Notes under the pieces: generated by a model
What the model saw: only the letters and a program-made list of their open reading frames with translations
Told to the model about the DNA's origin: nothing
Database searches by the model: none
Translations under genes and position numbers: made by a program
NCBI RefSeq assembly: GCF_025994435.1
Contig: NZ_BAQK01000071.1
Location: 62,001 to 126,000 of the forward strand
Direction of reading: 5' to 3'
DNA from: Gluconacetobacter johannae
GTDB lineage: Bacteria > Pseudomonadota > Alphaproteobacteria > Acetobacterales > Acetobacteraceae
DNA length: 64,000 bases
Shown here: in pieces, positions 18,090 to 28,128 of the stretch
Numbering within the stretch: position 1 is the stretch's first letter
Layout of the letters: each line of letters starts with the position of its first letter

Positions 18090-19567
18090 CCCGTCTGCTG
18101 CGGTTGCTGGCCGATTCGGGCCTGTCCAGTGCGGCCCCGGCCGGCGTGGCCGACCTGGCGATTGCGGGCGTCACCGCCGACAGCCGCCGCGTCGGGCCGG
18201 GCACGCTGTTCGTCGCCATTCCCGGCACCCGCACCGACGGGCGCGCCTTCATCCCCGCGGCCGTCGCCGCCGGGGCCGCCGCGATCGTCGCCCCGCACGA
18301 CACCGTCTGGCCGACGGACGTGCCGGCCCGCCCCCTGGTCCGGGTGGACGACCCGCGCCAGGCCCTGGCGCGGCTGGCGGCGTCGTTCGCCGGGGCGCAG
18401 CCGGCGCATGTCGTCGCCGTCACCGGCACCAACGGCAAGACCAGCACCGTCGATTTCCTGCGCCAGATCTGGACGCAGCAGGCGCGCCAGGCCGCCAGCA
18501 TCGGCACGCTGGGCCTGATCGCCGGGATTCCCCTGCCCGATTGCGGCCCGGCGCTGACCACGCCGGACAGTGTCGGGCTGGCCACCGCCCTGGCTGCGAT
18601 GGCGCAGGGCGGCGTCACCGACGTCGCGATCGAGGCCTCGTCGCACGGGCTGGAACAGTGTCGCCTGGACGGGCTGCGCCTGGCGGCCGCCGGCTTCACC
18701 AACCTGACGCGCGACCATCTGGACTATCACGGCACGCTGGCGGCCTACCGCACGGCCAAGCTGCGCCTGTTCGACACGCTGCTGCCCGAAGGCGCGCTGG
18801 CCGCCGCCAACGCGGACATGGACGGCGCGACCCTGGACGCACTGCGCGACATCGCCACCCGCCGCCGGCTGGAGCTGCGCCTGGTCGGCGAAGCCGGCGA
18901 TGCGATCCGCCTGCTCGACAGCACCCCCCTGCCGGAAGGCCAGCGCCTGCGGGTCGCGGTGGGCGGTCGTGCGCGCGACATCGTCCTGGCCCTGCCCGGC
19001 CGGTTCCAGGCCGACAACGTGCTGCTGGCCGCCGCCCTGGCCGCGCCGGGGGCCGAGGGGCTGGCGCGCGCGATGGATGCGCTGCCGGCCCTGACCGGCG
19101 TGCGCGGCCGGATGGAGCGCGCCGTCCTGCTGCCGAACGGGGCGGCCGCCTATGTCGATTACGCCCACACGCCGGATGCGCTGGCGCGGCTGCTGGACGC
19201 GCTGCGGCCGCACGCGACGGGCCGGCTGATCGCCGTCTTCGGCGCCGGCGGGGACCGCGATCGCGGCAAGCGCCCCCTGATGGGCCAGGAAGCGACGCGC
19301 CGCGCCGACATCGCCATCGTGACCGACGACAACCCCCGCACCGAAGACCCGGCCTCCATCCGAGGCGAGGTCCTGGCCGGCGCGCCCGGCGCCCTGGACA
19401 TCGGCGACCGCGCCCGCGCCATCGCCGAGGGCCTGTCCATGCTGCGCGCCGGCGACGTGCTGGTGGTCGCCGGCAAGGGGCACGAACAGGGCCAGACCAT
19501 CGGGGCCACGACCCTGCCGTTCGACGACGTGTCGGTCATCCGCCGGCTGGCGGGCGCGCCGGCATGA
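18086..19567 (+). CDS. murE: UDP-MurNAc-L-Ala-D-Glu:meso-diaminopimelate ligase
   Basis: MurE adds the third stem-peptide residue in the cytoplasm. The 493-residue protein has the ATP-binding GTNGKT at 114-119, TNLTRDHLDYHGT in the central domain, and the substrate-specificity motif DNPR at 415-418 (in DDNPRTEDP), which marks the meso-diaminopimelate enzyme rather than the lysine form. The ATG overlaps the ftsI stop and the stop overlaps the murF start. Confidence 0.96.
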   Translation: MTRLLRLLADSGLSSAAPAGVADLAIAGVTADSRRVGPGTLFVAIPGTRTDGRAFIPAAVAAGAAAIVAPHDTVWPTDVPARPLVRVDDPRQALARLAASFAGAQPAHVVAVTGTNGKTSTVDFLRQIWTQQARQAASIGTLGLIAGIPLPDCGPALTTPDSVGLATALAAMAQGGVTDVAIEASSHGLEQCRLDGLRLAAAGFTNLTRDHLDYHGTLAAYRTAKLRLFDTLLPEGALAAANADMDGATLDALRDIATRRRLELRLVGEAGDAIRLLDSTPLPEGQRLRVAVGGRARDIVLALPGRFQADNVLLAAALAAPGAEGLARAMDALPALTGVRGRMERAVLLPNGAAAYVDYAHTPDALARLLDALRPHATGRLIAVFGAGGDRDRGKRPLMGQEATRRADIAIVTDDNPRTEDPASIRGEVLAGAPGALDIGDRARAIAEGLSMLRAGDVLVVAGKGHEQGQTIGATTLPFDDVSVIRRLAGAPA

Positions 19568-20940
19568 CCGTCTTGTGGACCCGCGATACGTTGCAGGCCG
19601 CGACAGGCGGCACGTTCGCAGGCGACGGCCCCGTCGCCGTAACCGGGGTGTCGATCGACACCCGCACCCTGGCGCCGGGCGACCTGTTCATCGCCCTGGT
19701 CGGCGAGGCCGGCGACGGCCACGCCCATGTCCGCGCGGCGCTGGACAAGGGGGCCGCCGCCGCGCTGGTGCATGCCGCGACCGGCATCGACGATCCGCGC
19801 CTGCTGCGCGTCGCCGACACGATGACCGCCCTGCACGACCTGGGCCGCTTTGCCCGCGCACGCTTCGGCGGGCGCATGGTCGCCGTCACCGGCAGCGTGG
19901 GCAAGACCACGACCAAGGACATGCTGCGCCTGGCGCTGGCGGCCATCGGCCCGACCCATGGCGCGGTCGCGTCCTACAACAACCATTGGGGCGTCCCGCT
20001 GACCCTGGCGCGGCTGCCGGCCGACGCGATGTTCTGCGTGGCCGAGGCCGGGATGAACCATCCGGGCGAAATCGCCCCGCTGGCCGCCCTGATCCGGCCC
20101 GACGTCGCGATCGTCACCACCATCGCCGGGGCGCACCTGGGCCATATGGGCAGCCTGGACGCCATCGCGCTGGAAAAATCCGAGCTGATCGCCGCGCTGC
20201 CGCCCGGCGGCACGGCCATCGTCCCCGACGACGCGACCGGCCTGCCCGTCTTCGCCGAACGGGCGGCACGGGCCGGCGCGCGCCTGTGGACCAGCGGCGC
20301 GCAACCGGGCAGCACCGCGCACCTGTCCGGCCTGCGGCTGGCCGCCGACGGCAGCGATTTCACCGTCACCATTGGCGGACGGCCGACGCCGGTCCGCCTG
20401 AACGCGCCGGGGCGGCACCTGGCGCGCAATGCCGCGACGGCCCTGGCGGCCGTGGCCGCGCTAGGCACGGATGTCGCCCGCGCCGCCACGGCGCTGGCCG
20501 ATTTCCGGCCCGGATCGGGGCGCGGCGCACTGACGCCGATCCTCGACGGCCGGGCCGCCCTGCTGGATGAAAGCTACAATGCCTCCACCCTGTCCATCCG
20601 CGCCTCGCTCGCAGTGCTGGGCCTGCTGCCCGCCGCACGGCGGGTGGCGGTGCTGGGCGACATCCGCGAACTCGGCGCCTTCGCCCGCGCCGAACATGAA
20701 TCCCTCCTTCCCGCCCTCCTTGACAACGCGGACCTCGTTTTCTGCGCCGGCCCCAATATGAAATATCTGTTTGACCTGACCCCTCCCTCCCGCCGTGGCG
20801 CATGGGCGCCCGATGCGGCGACGCTCGCGCCGCTGGTGCGCGACGCGCTCGGCCAGGACGACGTCGTCCTGGTCAAGGGCAGCTTCGGCAGCCGCATGCG
20901 CGACGTCGTCGCCGTCCTTTCGGCGCGGGGCGCGGCCTGA
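19564..20940 (+). CDS. murF: UDP-MurNAc-tripeptide D-alanyl-D-alanine ligase
   Basis: MurF adds the D-Ala-D-Ala dipeptide to complete the pentapeptide precursor. The 458-residue protein has the P-loop GSVGKTTT (110-117), the YNNHWGVPLTL segment and LLDESYNAS of the C-terminal domain. Start at 19564 overlaps the murE stop; its own stop shares one base with the mraY start (TGATG). The substrate D-Ala-D-Ala is made by the ddl gene in the same cluster. Confidence 0.96.
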   Translation: MTVLWTRDTLQAATGGTFAGDGPVAVTGVSIDTRTLAPGDLFIALVGEAGDGHAHVRAALDKGAAAALVHAATGIDDPRLLRVADTMTALHDLGRFARARFGGRMVAVTGSVGKTTTKDMLRLALAAIGPTHGAVASYNNHWGVPLTLARLPADAMFCVAEAGMNHPGEIAPLAALIRPDVAIVTTIAGAHLGHMGSLDAIALEKSELIAALPPGGTAIVPDDATGLPVFAERAARAGARLWTSGAQPGSTAHLSGLRLAADGSDFTVTIGGRPTPVRLNAPGRHLARNAATALAAVAALGTDVARAATALADFRPGSGRGALTPILDGRAALLDESYNASTLSIRASLAVLGLLPAARRVAVLGDIRELGAFARAEHESLLPALLDNADLVFCAGPNMKYLFDLTPPSRRGAWAPDAATLAPLVRDALGQDDVVLVKGSFGSRMRDVVAVLSARGAA

Positions 20941-22031
20941 TGCTGTACAACCTGATCCAGCATCACGCCGCGGCCCACGTCTCCATCCTGAACCTGTTCC
21001 GCTACATCACCTTTCGCGCCGGGTCGGCGTGCCTGACGGCGCTGCTGATCGCTCTGGTGCTGGGCAACCCGCTGATCGCGCAACTGCGCCGGATCCAGCG
21101 CGAGGGCCAGCCGATCCGCGCCCTGGGGCCGGAACGGCATATCCTGGAAAAGGCCGGCACCCCCACCATGGGCGGCGTGCTGATCCTGGCCGCCCTGTTC
21201 GGCTCGACCCTGCTGTGGGCCGACCTGACGAACGGCTATGTCTGGGCGGTGCTGCTGGTCACGCTGTGCTTCGGCGCGGTGGGGTTCGCCGACGACTACC
21301 TGAAGCTGTCGCGCCGCAACACGGCGGGCGTGTCCAAGCGGATGCGCCTGGGCTGCGAATTCGCGGCGTCGCTGGTCGGCGGATTCTGGCTGCAAGGCCT
21401 GATGCCCGCCGACCTGGCCAACCATCTGGCCTTCCCGTTCATGAAGGACTGGCTGCTGCCGCTGGGCTTCGCCTTCCCGCTGTTCGCGATGATTACGATC
21501 ACGGGCTTCGGCAACGCGGTCAATTTCACCGACGGGCTGGACGGGCTGGCGATCGTGCCGGTGGTGATCGCCGCCCTGGTGTTCGCGCTGATCGCCTACC
21601 TGGTCGGCAACCACGTCTTCGCCGATTACCTGCAACTGCACGCCGTGCCGGGGACGGGGGAATTGTGCGTCTTCTGCTCGGCCCTGGTGGGGGCCGGGCT
21701 GGGCTTCCTGTGGTTCAACGCGCCGCCGGCCGCCGTGTTCATGGGCGACACCGGCTCGCTCTCGCTGGGCGGCGCGCTGGGCGCGGTGGCGGTCGCGGTG
21801 AAGCACGAGCTGGTGCTGTGCATCGTCGGCGGCCTGTTCGTGGTCGAAACCCTGTCGGTCATCATCCAGGTCTTCTGGTTCCGCCGCACCGGGCGGCGGG
21901 TGTTCCTGATGGCGCCGCTGCACCATCATTTCGAAAAGAAGGGCTGGCAGGAACCCAAGATCGTGATCCGGTTCTGGATCGTCTCCATCGTCCTGGGGCT
22001 GTGTGGCCTGGCCACGCTGAAACTGCGATGA
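20940..22031 (+). CDS. mraY: phospho-MurNAc-pentapeptide transferase
   Basis: MraY transfers phospho-MurNAc-pentapeptide to undecaprenyl phosphate to make lipid I in the inner membrane. The 363-residue protein is strongly hydrophobic with about ten membrane helices. It shows GTPTMGG near the N-terminus, FADDYLKL, NFTDGLDGLA and the HHHFEKKGW segment, all family signatures including the catalytic aspartates. The frame is open to 20802 upstream, but the ATG at 20940 overlaps the murF stop. Confidence 0.97.
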   Translation: MLYNLIQHHAAAHVSILNLFRYITFRAGSACLTALLIALVLGNPLIAQLRRIQREGQPIRALGPERHILEKAGTPTMGGVLILAALFGSTLLWADLTNGYVWAVLLVTLCFGAVGFADDYLKLSRRNTAGVSKRMRLGCEFAASLVGGFWLQGLMPADLANHLAFPFMKDWLLPLGFAFPLFAMITITGFGNAVNFTDGLDGLAIVPVVIAALVFALIAYLVGNHVFADYLQLHAVPGTGELCVFCSALVGAGLGFLWFNAPPAAVFMGDTGSLSLGGALGAVAVAVKHELVLCIVGGLFVVETLSVIIQVFWFRRTGRRVFLMAPLHHHFEKKGWQEPKIVIRFWIVSIVLGLCGLATLKLR

Positions 22032-23410
22032 CCGCCTTCCCCCCCGACCTGTTCGCCAGACGCCGCTTCGCGGTGCTGGGCCTGGGGCGCAACGGTGCGC
22101 CCGCCGTCCGCGCGCTGGCCGCGATGGGGGCCGAGGTCCAGGCCTGGGACGACGGCCCGGCCGCCCGCGCGGCGGTGGACGATGTCGCGGGTGTCGCGGT
22201 GGCGCCGTTCGACACGCTGGCCGGGTTCGACGCGCTGGTGCTGTCGCCCGGCATCGCGCATGCGCTGCCCCAGCCCCATCCCGTCGCCCTGATGGCGCGC
22301 CAGGCCGGGATTCCGATCCTGTCGGATGCGGACCTGCTGTTCCAGGCCGTGCGCCGGTCCGGGTCGCGCGCGCGCTTCGCCGGGATCACCGGCACCAACG
22401 GCAAATCCACCACCACCGCGCTGCTGGCCCATATCCTGCTGGCCTGCGGCGTCCCGGTCGCGGCCGGCGGCAACCTGGGCCCGGCCGCCCTGTCGCTGCC
22501 GCTGCTGCCCGATAGCGGCGTGTACGTGCTGGAAATGTCGTCCTACATGCTCGAACGGCTGCACAGCCTGCGCTTCGACGCCGCATGCCTGCTGAACCTG
22601 ACGCCGGACCATCTGGACCGCCATGGCGACATGGAGGGCTACAGGCGCGCCAAGCTGCATATCTTCGACCGGCAGACCCCGGACGACCTGGCGGTGATCG
22701 GCATCGACGACGTGTCGGAAACGGCGCTGCGCGACGAACTGGCGGCGCGGGGCATCCCGACGATGACCGTGTCCGGCGCCGTGGCCGCCGACCTGACCGG
22801 CGCGGGCGGCACGCTGCGCGACGACGCCGGCCCGATCGCGACACTGGCCGAGGCCCCGTCCCTGCCCGGCGCGCATAATGCCGAAAACGCGGCGGCCGCC
22901 GTGGCCATGGCGCTGTCGCTGGGCGCGCCGCGCGCAGGCATCGCCGCCGCCCTGGGCAGCTTTCCCGGCCTGGCGCACCGGCAGAAACTGATCGACACCA
23001 TCGACGGCGTCCGCTTCATCGACGACAGCAAGGCGACGAACGCCGACGCGGCGTCGCGGGCGCTGGGATGCTACGACCGACTGGTCTGGATCGCCGGCGG
23101 CACCGCCAAGGCCGGCGGGATCGAGGACCTGGCCCCGTTCTTCCCCCGCATCGCGCATGCCTTCCTGATCGGCCGGGACGCCGCCGCGCTGGCCCAAACG
23201 CTGGCCGCGCATGGCGTGCCGCATACCATCGCCGGCACGCTGGACCGCGCGGTGCCCGACGCCTTCGCCGCCGCGCGCGCGGGCCATGTGCCGGCGGTCC
23301 TGCTGTCGCCGGCCTGCGCCAGCTTCGACCAGTTCCGAAGTTTCGAGCATCGCGGCCAGCATTTCGCGGACCTGGTCCGCAAGCTGCATCTGACAGGGGA
23401 GACCGGATGA
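22028..23410 (+). CDS. murD: UDP-MurNAc-L-alanine:D-glutamate ligase
   Basis: MurD adds D-glutamate as the second residue of the stem peptide. The 460-residue protein has an N-terminal Rossmann-like domain (VLGLGRNGAPAVRAL), the ATP loop GTNGKST at 122-128, NLTPDHLDRHG and the C-terminal FIDDSKATNADA and LLSPACASFDQF motifs. ATGA overlaps join it to mraY and ftsW. Confidence 0.97.
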   Translation: MTAFPPDLFARRRFAVLGLGRNGAPAVRALAAMGAEVQAWDDGPAARAAVDDVAGVAVAPFDTLAGFDALVLSPGIAHALPQPHPVALMARQAGIPILSDADLLFQAVRRSGSRARFAGITGTNGKSTTTALLAHILLACGVPVAAGGNLGPAALSLPLLPDSGVYVLEMSSYMLERLHSLRFDAACLLNLTPDHLDRHGDMEGYRRAKLHIFDRQTPDDLAVIGIDDVSETALRDELAARGIPTMTVSGAVAADLTGAGGTLRDDAGPIATLAEAPSLPGAHNAENAAAAVAMALSLGAPRAGIAAALGSFPGLAHRQKLIDTIDGVRFIDDSKATNADAASRALGCYDRLVWIAGGTAKAGGIEDLAPFFPRIAHAFLIGRDAAALAQTLAAHGVPHTIAGTLDRAVPDAFAAARAGHVPAVLLSPACASFDQFRSFEHRGQHFADLVRKLHLTGETG

Positions 23411-24585
23411 TGGCCGGCATGTCGCGCGTCGACACGTCCTACCTCGCGCGCTGGTGGCGCAATGTCGACCGGGTGACGCTGTGCTGCGTCGGCGTGCTGA
23501 TCGGCTTCGGCTACGTGCTGATGCTGGCGGCCAGCCCGGCGGTCGCCACCCGCATCGGCGCGTCGCGCGACATGTTCATCCTGAAGCAGGTGATCTTCCT
23601 GACCCTGGCGGGCCTGATCGTGACGGGCACGTCCCTGCTCTCGCTCCGGGGGGTCCGGCGGCTGGCGGCCATGGGGTTCGTCCTGGCCGTCGCCGCCACC
23701 GCGCTGACCCTGGTCCATGGGGTGGAGATCAAGGGCGCGCGGCGCTGGATCGCCCTGCCGATGATGTCGGTCCAGCCGTCGGAATTCCTCAAGCCCTGCT
23801 TCGCCGTCGTCACCGCGTGGCTGCTGACCGAACGCCGCGCGCGCCGCCTGCTCCCCGGCCTGCCCATCGCGCTGGGCCTGTTCGCCGCCATCCTGCTGCT
23901 GCTGAAATCGCAGCCCGACATCGGCATGCTCAGCGTCATCACCACCGTCTTCATGGCGCAGCTGTTCATCGACGGGCTGAACCTGTTCTTCGTCGGCGCC
24001 GGCGTCGGCTGCATGGTCGCGGCGTTCCTGGGCGCCTACATGGTGTTTCCGCATGTGCGCTCGCGCGTGGAACGCTTCCTGCACCCCAATGTCGGCGATC
24101 ATTACCAGATCGACACCGCATTGCGCGCCTTCGGCAACGGCGGCCTGATGGGACGCGGCCCTGGCGAGGGCCGGGTGAAGGACCTGCTGCCCGACGCGCA
24201 CGCCGATTTCGTCTTCGCCGTCGCGGGCGAGGAATTCGGCATGCTGATCTGCCTGTTCATCATCGGCGTGTTCTGCCTGATCGTCGTGCGGACCCTGCTG
24301 AAACTGCTGCGCGAGGACGATCCGTTCGTCGTGGTGGCCTCGACCGGGCTCATCACCGGCTTCGGCCTCCAGGCCTTCGTCAACATGGGCTCCACCCTGC
24401 ATCTGATCCCGACCAAGGGCATGACCCTGCCGTTCATTTCCTACGGCGGGTCGTCGGCGATGTCGGTGGCGCTGACCATCGGCATGGTCCTGGCCCTGAC
24501 GCGCCACCGCGTAGGCGAAAGCCGGATTCCGCGCGGCCGCGTGATGCCCAGGCCCGCGCCCGGCCCGCGAAGGGCCACGGCATGA
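23407..24585 (+). CDS. ftsW: septal peptidoglycan glycosyltransferase FtsW
   Basis: FtsW is the SEDS-family glycosyltransferase that polymerises lipid II at the septum with FtsI. The 392-residue protein has about ten transmembrane segments and SEDS signatures such as KGARRWIALP, MSVQPSEFLK, PLPD-like LLPDAHADFVFAVAGEEFG and the C-terminal GMTLPFISYGGSS. The start is ATGATG at 23407 (or 23410), overlapping the murD stop. Confidence 0.96.
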   Translation: MMAGMSRVDTSYLARWWRNVDRVTLCCVGVLIGFGYVLMLAASPAVATRIGASRDMFILKQVIFLTLAGLIVTGTSLLSLRGVRRLAAMGFVLAVAATALTLVHGVEIKGARRWIALPMMSVQPSEFLKPCFAVVTAWLLTERRARRLLPGLPIALGLFAAILLLLKSQPDIGMLSVITTVFMAQLFIDGLNLFFVGAGVGCMVAAFLGAYMVFPHVRSRVERFLHPNVGDHYQIDTALRAFGNGGLMGRGPGEGRVKDLLPDAHADFVFAVAGEEFGMLICLFIIGVFCLIVVRTLLKLLREDDPFVVVASTGLITGFGLQAFVNMGSTLHLIPTKGMTLPFISYGGSSAMSVALTIGMVLALTRHRVGESRIPRGRVMPRPAPGPRRATA

Positions 24586-25751
24586 GCGCGCGCCCGGATA
24601 TCGCGGCGGGCCGCCGCCCGATCGTCATCGCCGCCGGGGGAACCGGCGGCCATTTCATCCCCGCCGAGGCCCTGGCGCGGGAACTGGCGTCGCGCGGCCA
24701 CGCCATCGCGCTGATGACCGACCGCCGCGCCGGCGAACGGACCGAGGGCGTGTTCGCCGGCGGGCCGCAATTCGTGCTGCCGGGGGCCGGCATCGCCGGG
24801 CGCGGCCTGTCGCGCGGCCTGCGCGCCGCCGTGGCGCTGGCGCGCGGCGCGGTGCAGGCGCGGGCGATCCTGCGCCGGCTGGATGCGGCGGCGGTGGTGG
24901 GGTTCGGCGGCTACCCGTCGGTCCCGCCGCTGCTGGGCGCGCGCCTGCTGGGCCGGACGCGGCCGCTGATCTTCATCCACGAAGGCAACGCGGTGCTGGG
25001 GCAGGCCAACGCGATGCTGGCCCGCTTCGCCGACGGCATCGCAACCTCGTTCGCGCGCGTCGCCCGGCTGCCGGCCGGGGCCGCGCCGGTGCTGACCGGC
25101 ATGCCGGTGCGCGACGCCATCGCGGCCCTGCACGACCAGTCCTATGTCCCGCCGGACGAGGCCGTGCGGCTGCTGGTCTGGGGCGGGTCGCTGGGCGCGC
25201 GGGTATTCAGCGACGTGGTGCCCGCCGCCCTCGCCCTGCTGCCGGCCCCCCATCGCGCACGCCTGCACGTCACCCAGCAGGCCCGCGCCGAGGATGTCGA
25301 TCGGGTCCGCGCCGCTTATGCAGGCCTGGGCATCCCGGCCACGGTCTCGCCGTTCTTCTCGGACGTGGCCGGCTTGCTGGGGGCCGCGCATCTGGTCATC
25401 GGGCGCGCCGGCGGCTCGTCGGTCGCCGAACTGACCGATGCGGGGCGCCCCGCGATCCTGGTGCCGCTGCCCATCGCGGCCAGCGACGAACAGGGCGCCA
25501 ACGCCGCCGCCCTGGTCGAGGCCGGCGCCGCCTGGATGATCCGCCAGCCCGATTTCACCGCCCCGGCGCTGGCCGCGCAGGTCGGCGCGCTGCTGGACGA
25601 ACCGGACGGCCTGGCCGCCGCCGCCCACGCCGCCCGCACCCTCGCCCGCCCCGACGCCGCCCGCCGGCTGGCCGACCTGATCGAAGGATGCTTGCATCCG
25701 CAGCCCCGCCCCGCCTATCCGACAGGCGCGAAGACGGAGACCCACGCATGA
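24582..25751 (+). CDS. murG: UDP-GlcNAc:lipid I N-acetylglucosaminyltransferase
   Basis: MurG converts lipid I to lipid II at the inner face of the membrane. The 389-residue GT28 protein has the N-terminal glycine-rich loop GGTGGH (19-24), the GFGGYPSVPPL segment, and the donor-binding GRAGGSSVAEL of the C-terminal domain. It is joined by ATGA overlaps to ftsW and murC. Confidence 0.97.
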   Translation: MSARPDIAAGRRPIVIAAGGTGGHFIPAEALARELASRGHAIALMTDRRAGERTEGVFAGGPQFVLPGAGIAGRGLSRGLRAAVALARGAVQARAILRRLDAAAVVGFGGYPSVPPLLGARLLGRTRPLIFIHEGNAVLGQANAMLARFADGIATSFARVARLPAGAAPVLTGMPVRDAIAALHDQSYVPPDEAVRLLVWGGSLGARVFSDVVPAALALLPAPHRARLHVTQQARAEDVDRVRAAYAGLGIPATVSPFFSDVAGLLGAAHLVIGRAGGSSVAELTDAGRPAILVPLPIAASDEQGANAAALVEAGAAWMIRQPDFTAPALAAQVGALLDEPDGLAAAAHAARTLARPDAARRLADLIEGCLHPQPRPAYPTGAKTETHA

Positions 25752-27193
25752 GAGCCCTGCCCCTTTCCATCGGCACCATCCATTTCGTCGGGATCGGCGG
25801 CATCGGCATGTCCGGCATCGCCGAGGTGCTGCACATGCTGGGCTACGCCGTCCAGGGGTCGGATATCGCCGAGAACGCCAATGTCGCGCGCCTGCGCGCG
25901 GCCGGCATCGCGGTGACCATCGGCCATGACGCCGCCAATCTGGGCGCGGCCCAGGTGGTGGTGACATCCACCGCCGTCCGCCGCGACAACCCCGAGGTGG
26001 TGGCGGCGCGCGCCCGCCTGATCCCGGTCGTCCGCCGGGCTGAAATGCTGGCCGAGCTGATGCGCCTGCGCTGGTCGGTGGCCGTCGGCGGCACCCATGG
26101 CAAGACGACGACCACCAGCCTGGTCGCCGCCGTGCTGGAAGCCGCCCACCTGGACCCCACCGTGATAAACGGCGGCATCATCGAGGCGTACGGCACCAAT
26201 ACCCGCATGGGCTCGGGCGACTGGATGGTGGTCGAGGCCGACGAAAGCGACGGATCGTTCCTGCGCCTGCCGTCGGTCATCACCGTGGTCACCAACATGG
26301 ACCCCGAGCATCTGGACCATTGGGGCACGGCCGAGGCGATGCAGGCCGCGTACGACCAGTTCGTGTCCAACATCCCCTTCTACGGCTTCGCGGTCCTGTG
26401 CATCGACCACCCGGCGGTGCAGCAGATGATCCCCCGCCTGTCGGACCACCGCATCGTCACCTACGGCTTCTCGCCCCAGGCCGACATCCGCGCGGAAAAG
26501 ATCATCACCGACAAGCTGGGCGCGACGTTCGAGGTCGTGGTGACCAACCGCACCCGCAACCGCACCCGCCGCGCCGGGCCGTTCCGCCTGCCGATGCTGG
26601 GCCACCACAACGTCCAGAACGCCCTGGCCGCGATCGCCGTGGGGGTGGAGATGGACATCGACGACGCCACCATCCGCTCGGCCTTCGCCGGGTTCCGGGG
26701 CGTCAAGCGGCGGTTCACCCGCACGGGCGAAACCGGTGGCATCACCGTGATCGACGATTACGGCCACCATCCGGTGGAAATCGCCGCCGTGCTCAAGGCC
26801 GCGCGGCAGGCGGGCGCGCGCAACGTCATCGCCGTGGTCCAGCCCCATCGCTATTCCCGCCTGCAAACCCTGTTCGGCGAGTTCTGCACCTGCATGAACG
26901 ACGCCGGCACCGTGGTGGTGGCCGACGTCTACGCGGCGGGCGAGGCCCCCATCGCGGGCATCGACCGCGACGCGCTGGTCGAGGGCCTGCGCGAACGCGG
27001 CCATCGCTCGGTCGTGCCGCTGCCGGGGCCGGAACATCTGGCGGAAATGATCCACGCCATCGCCCGCCCCGGCGATTTCGTCGTCTGCCTCGGCGCGGGC
27101 AACATCACCAGCTGGGCGCAGGCCCTGCCGAAGGAACTCGCGGCCCTGCAGGCCCCGGCCGGCACGGGACGAAAGGGGGATTTCGCGGCATGA
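25748..27193 (+). CDS. murC: UDP-MurNAc:L-alanine ligase
   Basis: MurC adds L-alanine to UDP-MurNAc, the first stem-peptide step. The 481-residue protein has the Rossmann motif GIGGIGMSGIAE, the ATP loop GTHGKT (115-120), NMDPEHLDHWG and DDYGHHPVEI in the C-terminal domain. The frame opens at 25688, but the ATG at 25748 overlaps the murG stop and gives the conserved N-terminus. Confidence 0.97.
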   Translation: MRALPLSIGTIHFVGIGGIGMSGIAEVLHMLGYAVQGSDIAENANVARLRAAGIAVTIGHDAANLGAAQVVVTSTAVRRDNPEVVAARARLIPVVRRAEMLAELMRLRWSVAVGGTHGKTTTTSLVAAVLEAAHLDPTVINGGIIEAYGTNTRMGSGDWMVVEADESDGSFLRLPSVITVVTNMDPEHLDHWGTAEAMQAAYDQFVSNIPFYGFAVLCIDHPAVQQMIPRLSDHRIVTYGFSPQADIRAEKIITDKLGATFEVVVTNRTRNRTRRAGPFRLPMLGHHNVQNALAAIAVGVEMDIDDATIRSAFAGFRGVKRRFTRTGETGGITVIDDYGHHPVEIAAVLKAARQAGARNVIAVVQPHRYSRLQTLFGEFCTCMNDAGTVVVADVYAAGEAPIAGIDRDALVEGLRERGHRSVVPLPGPEHLAEMIHAIARPGDFVVCLGAGNITSWAQALPKELAALQAPAGTGRKGDFAA

Positions 27194-28128
27194 TGGCCGG
27201 ACTGCGCGCCCTGCTGCCCGACCTGCGCGGCCGCCTGACCGAACATGCCGCGCTGGGTCCGCGCACGTGGTTCCGCGTCGGCGGGGCCGCCGAGGCGCTG
27301 CTGCAACCGGCCGACACGCAGGACCTGGCCACCTGCCTGGGCCATCTGCCGCCCGACATGCCGGTGACCGTGCTGGGCGCGTGCTCCAACGTCATCGTGC
27401 GCGACGGCGGCATCGACGGGGTCGTCATCCGCCTGGGCCGCGGGTTCTCGGACATCGTGGTCGAGGCCGACGGGCTGGTGGCCGGCGGCGCCTGCCTGGA
27501 CATGACCGTGGCCGAACACGCGGCGGACGCCGGGCTGAAGGGCCTGGAATTCCTGGCCGGCATCCCCGGCTCGATCGGCGGGGCGGTGGCGATGAATGCC
27601 GGGGCCTACGGGTCGGACATCGCCACGGTGCTGGACTGGGCCGACATCGTGACGCGCGACGGCAACAGGGTACGGCTGTCCGGGGCCGCGCTGGGCTTCG
27701 GCTATCGCCGCTCGGCCCTGCCGGCCGGATCGGTCGTCACGCGCGCCCGCCTGCGCGCCGCCGCCGCCGCGCCCGCCGCCATCCGACAGGCCATCGCCAC
27801 CATCCGTGAGTCGCGCGAGGCCGCCCAGCCCACGCGGGCCCGGACCGGGGGCTCGACCTTCCGCAATCCCGACGCCGCGATCTCGGACCGCAAGGCGTGG
27901 GAACTGATCGACGCGGCGGGCTGCCGGGGCCTGACCCTGGGTGGCGCGCAGATCAGCGAGAAGCATTGCAATTTCATGCTCAACACCGGTTCGGCGACCG
28001 CCGCCGACCTGGAAAGGCTGGGCGAGACCGTCCGCCGCCGCGTGCGCGAACGGACCGGCGTGACGCTGGACTGGGAAATCAAACGGATCGGCCGCCCCGC
28101 CGCCCCGACCACAGGAGACACGCCATGA
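27190..28128 (+). CDS. murB: UDP-N-acetylenolpyruvoylglucosamine reductase
   Basis: MurB is the FAD enzyme that reduces enolpyruvyl-UDP-GlcNAc to UDP-MurNAc. The 312-residue protein has the FAD-binding TWFRVGG, GxSNVIVRDGG-like GACSNVIVRDGG, and EFLAGIPGSIGGAVAMNAGA, plus GGSTFRNP, which carries the proton-donor serine of the short (type II) MurB form. murA is not in the window. Overlaps of ATGA type link it to murC and ddl. Confidence 0.96.
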   Translation: MMAGLRALLPDLRGRLTEHAALGPRTWFRVGGAAEALLQPADTQDLATCLGHLPPDMPVTVLGACSNVIVRDGGIDGVVIRLGRGFSDIVVEADGLVAGGACLDMTVAEHAADAGLKGLEFLAGIPGSIGGAVAMNAGAYGSDIATVLDWADIVTRDGNRVRLSGAALGFGYRRSALPAGSVVTRARLRAAAAAPAAIRQAIATIRESREAAQPTRARTGGSTFRNPDAAISDRKAWELIDAAGCRGLTLGGAQISEKHCNFMLNTGSATAADLERLGETVRRRVRERTGVTLDWEIKRIGRPAAPTTGDTP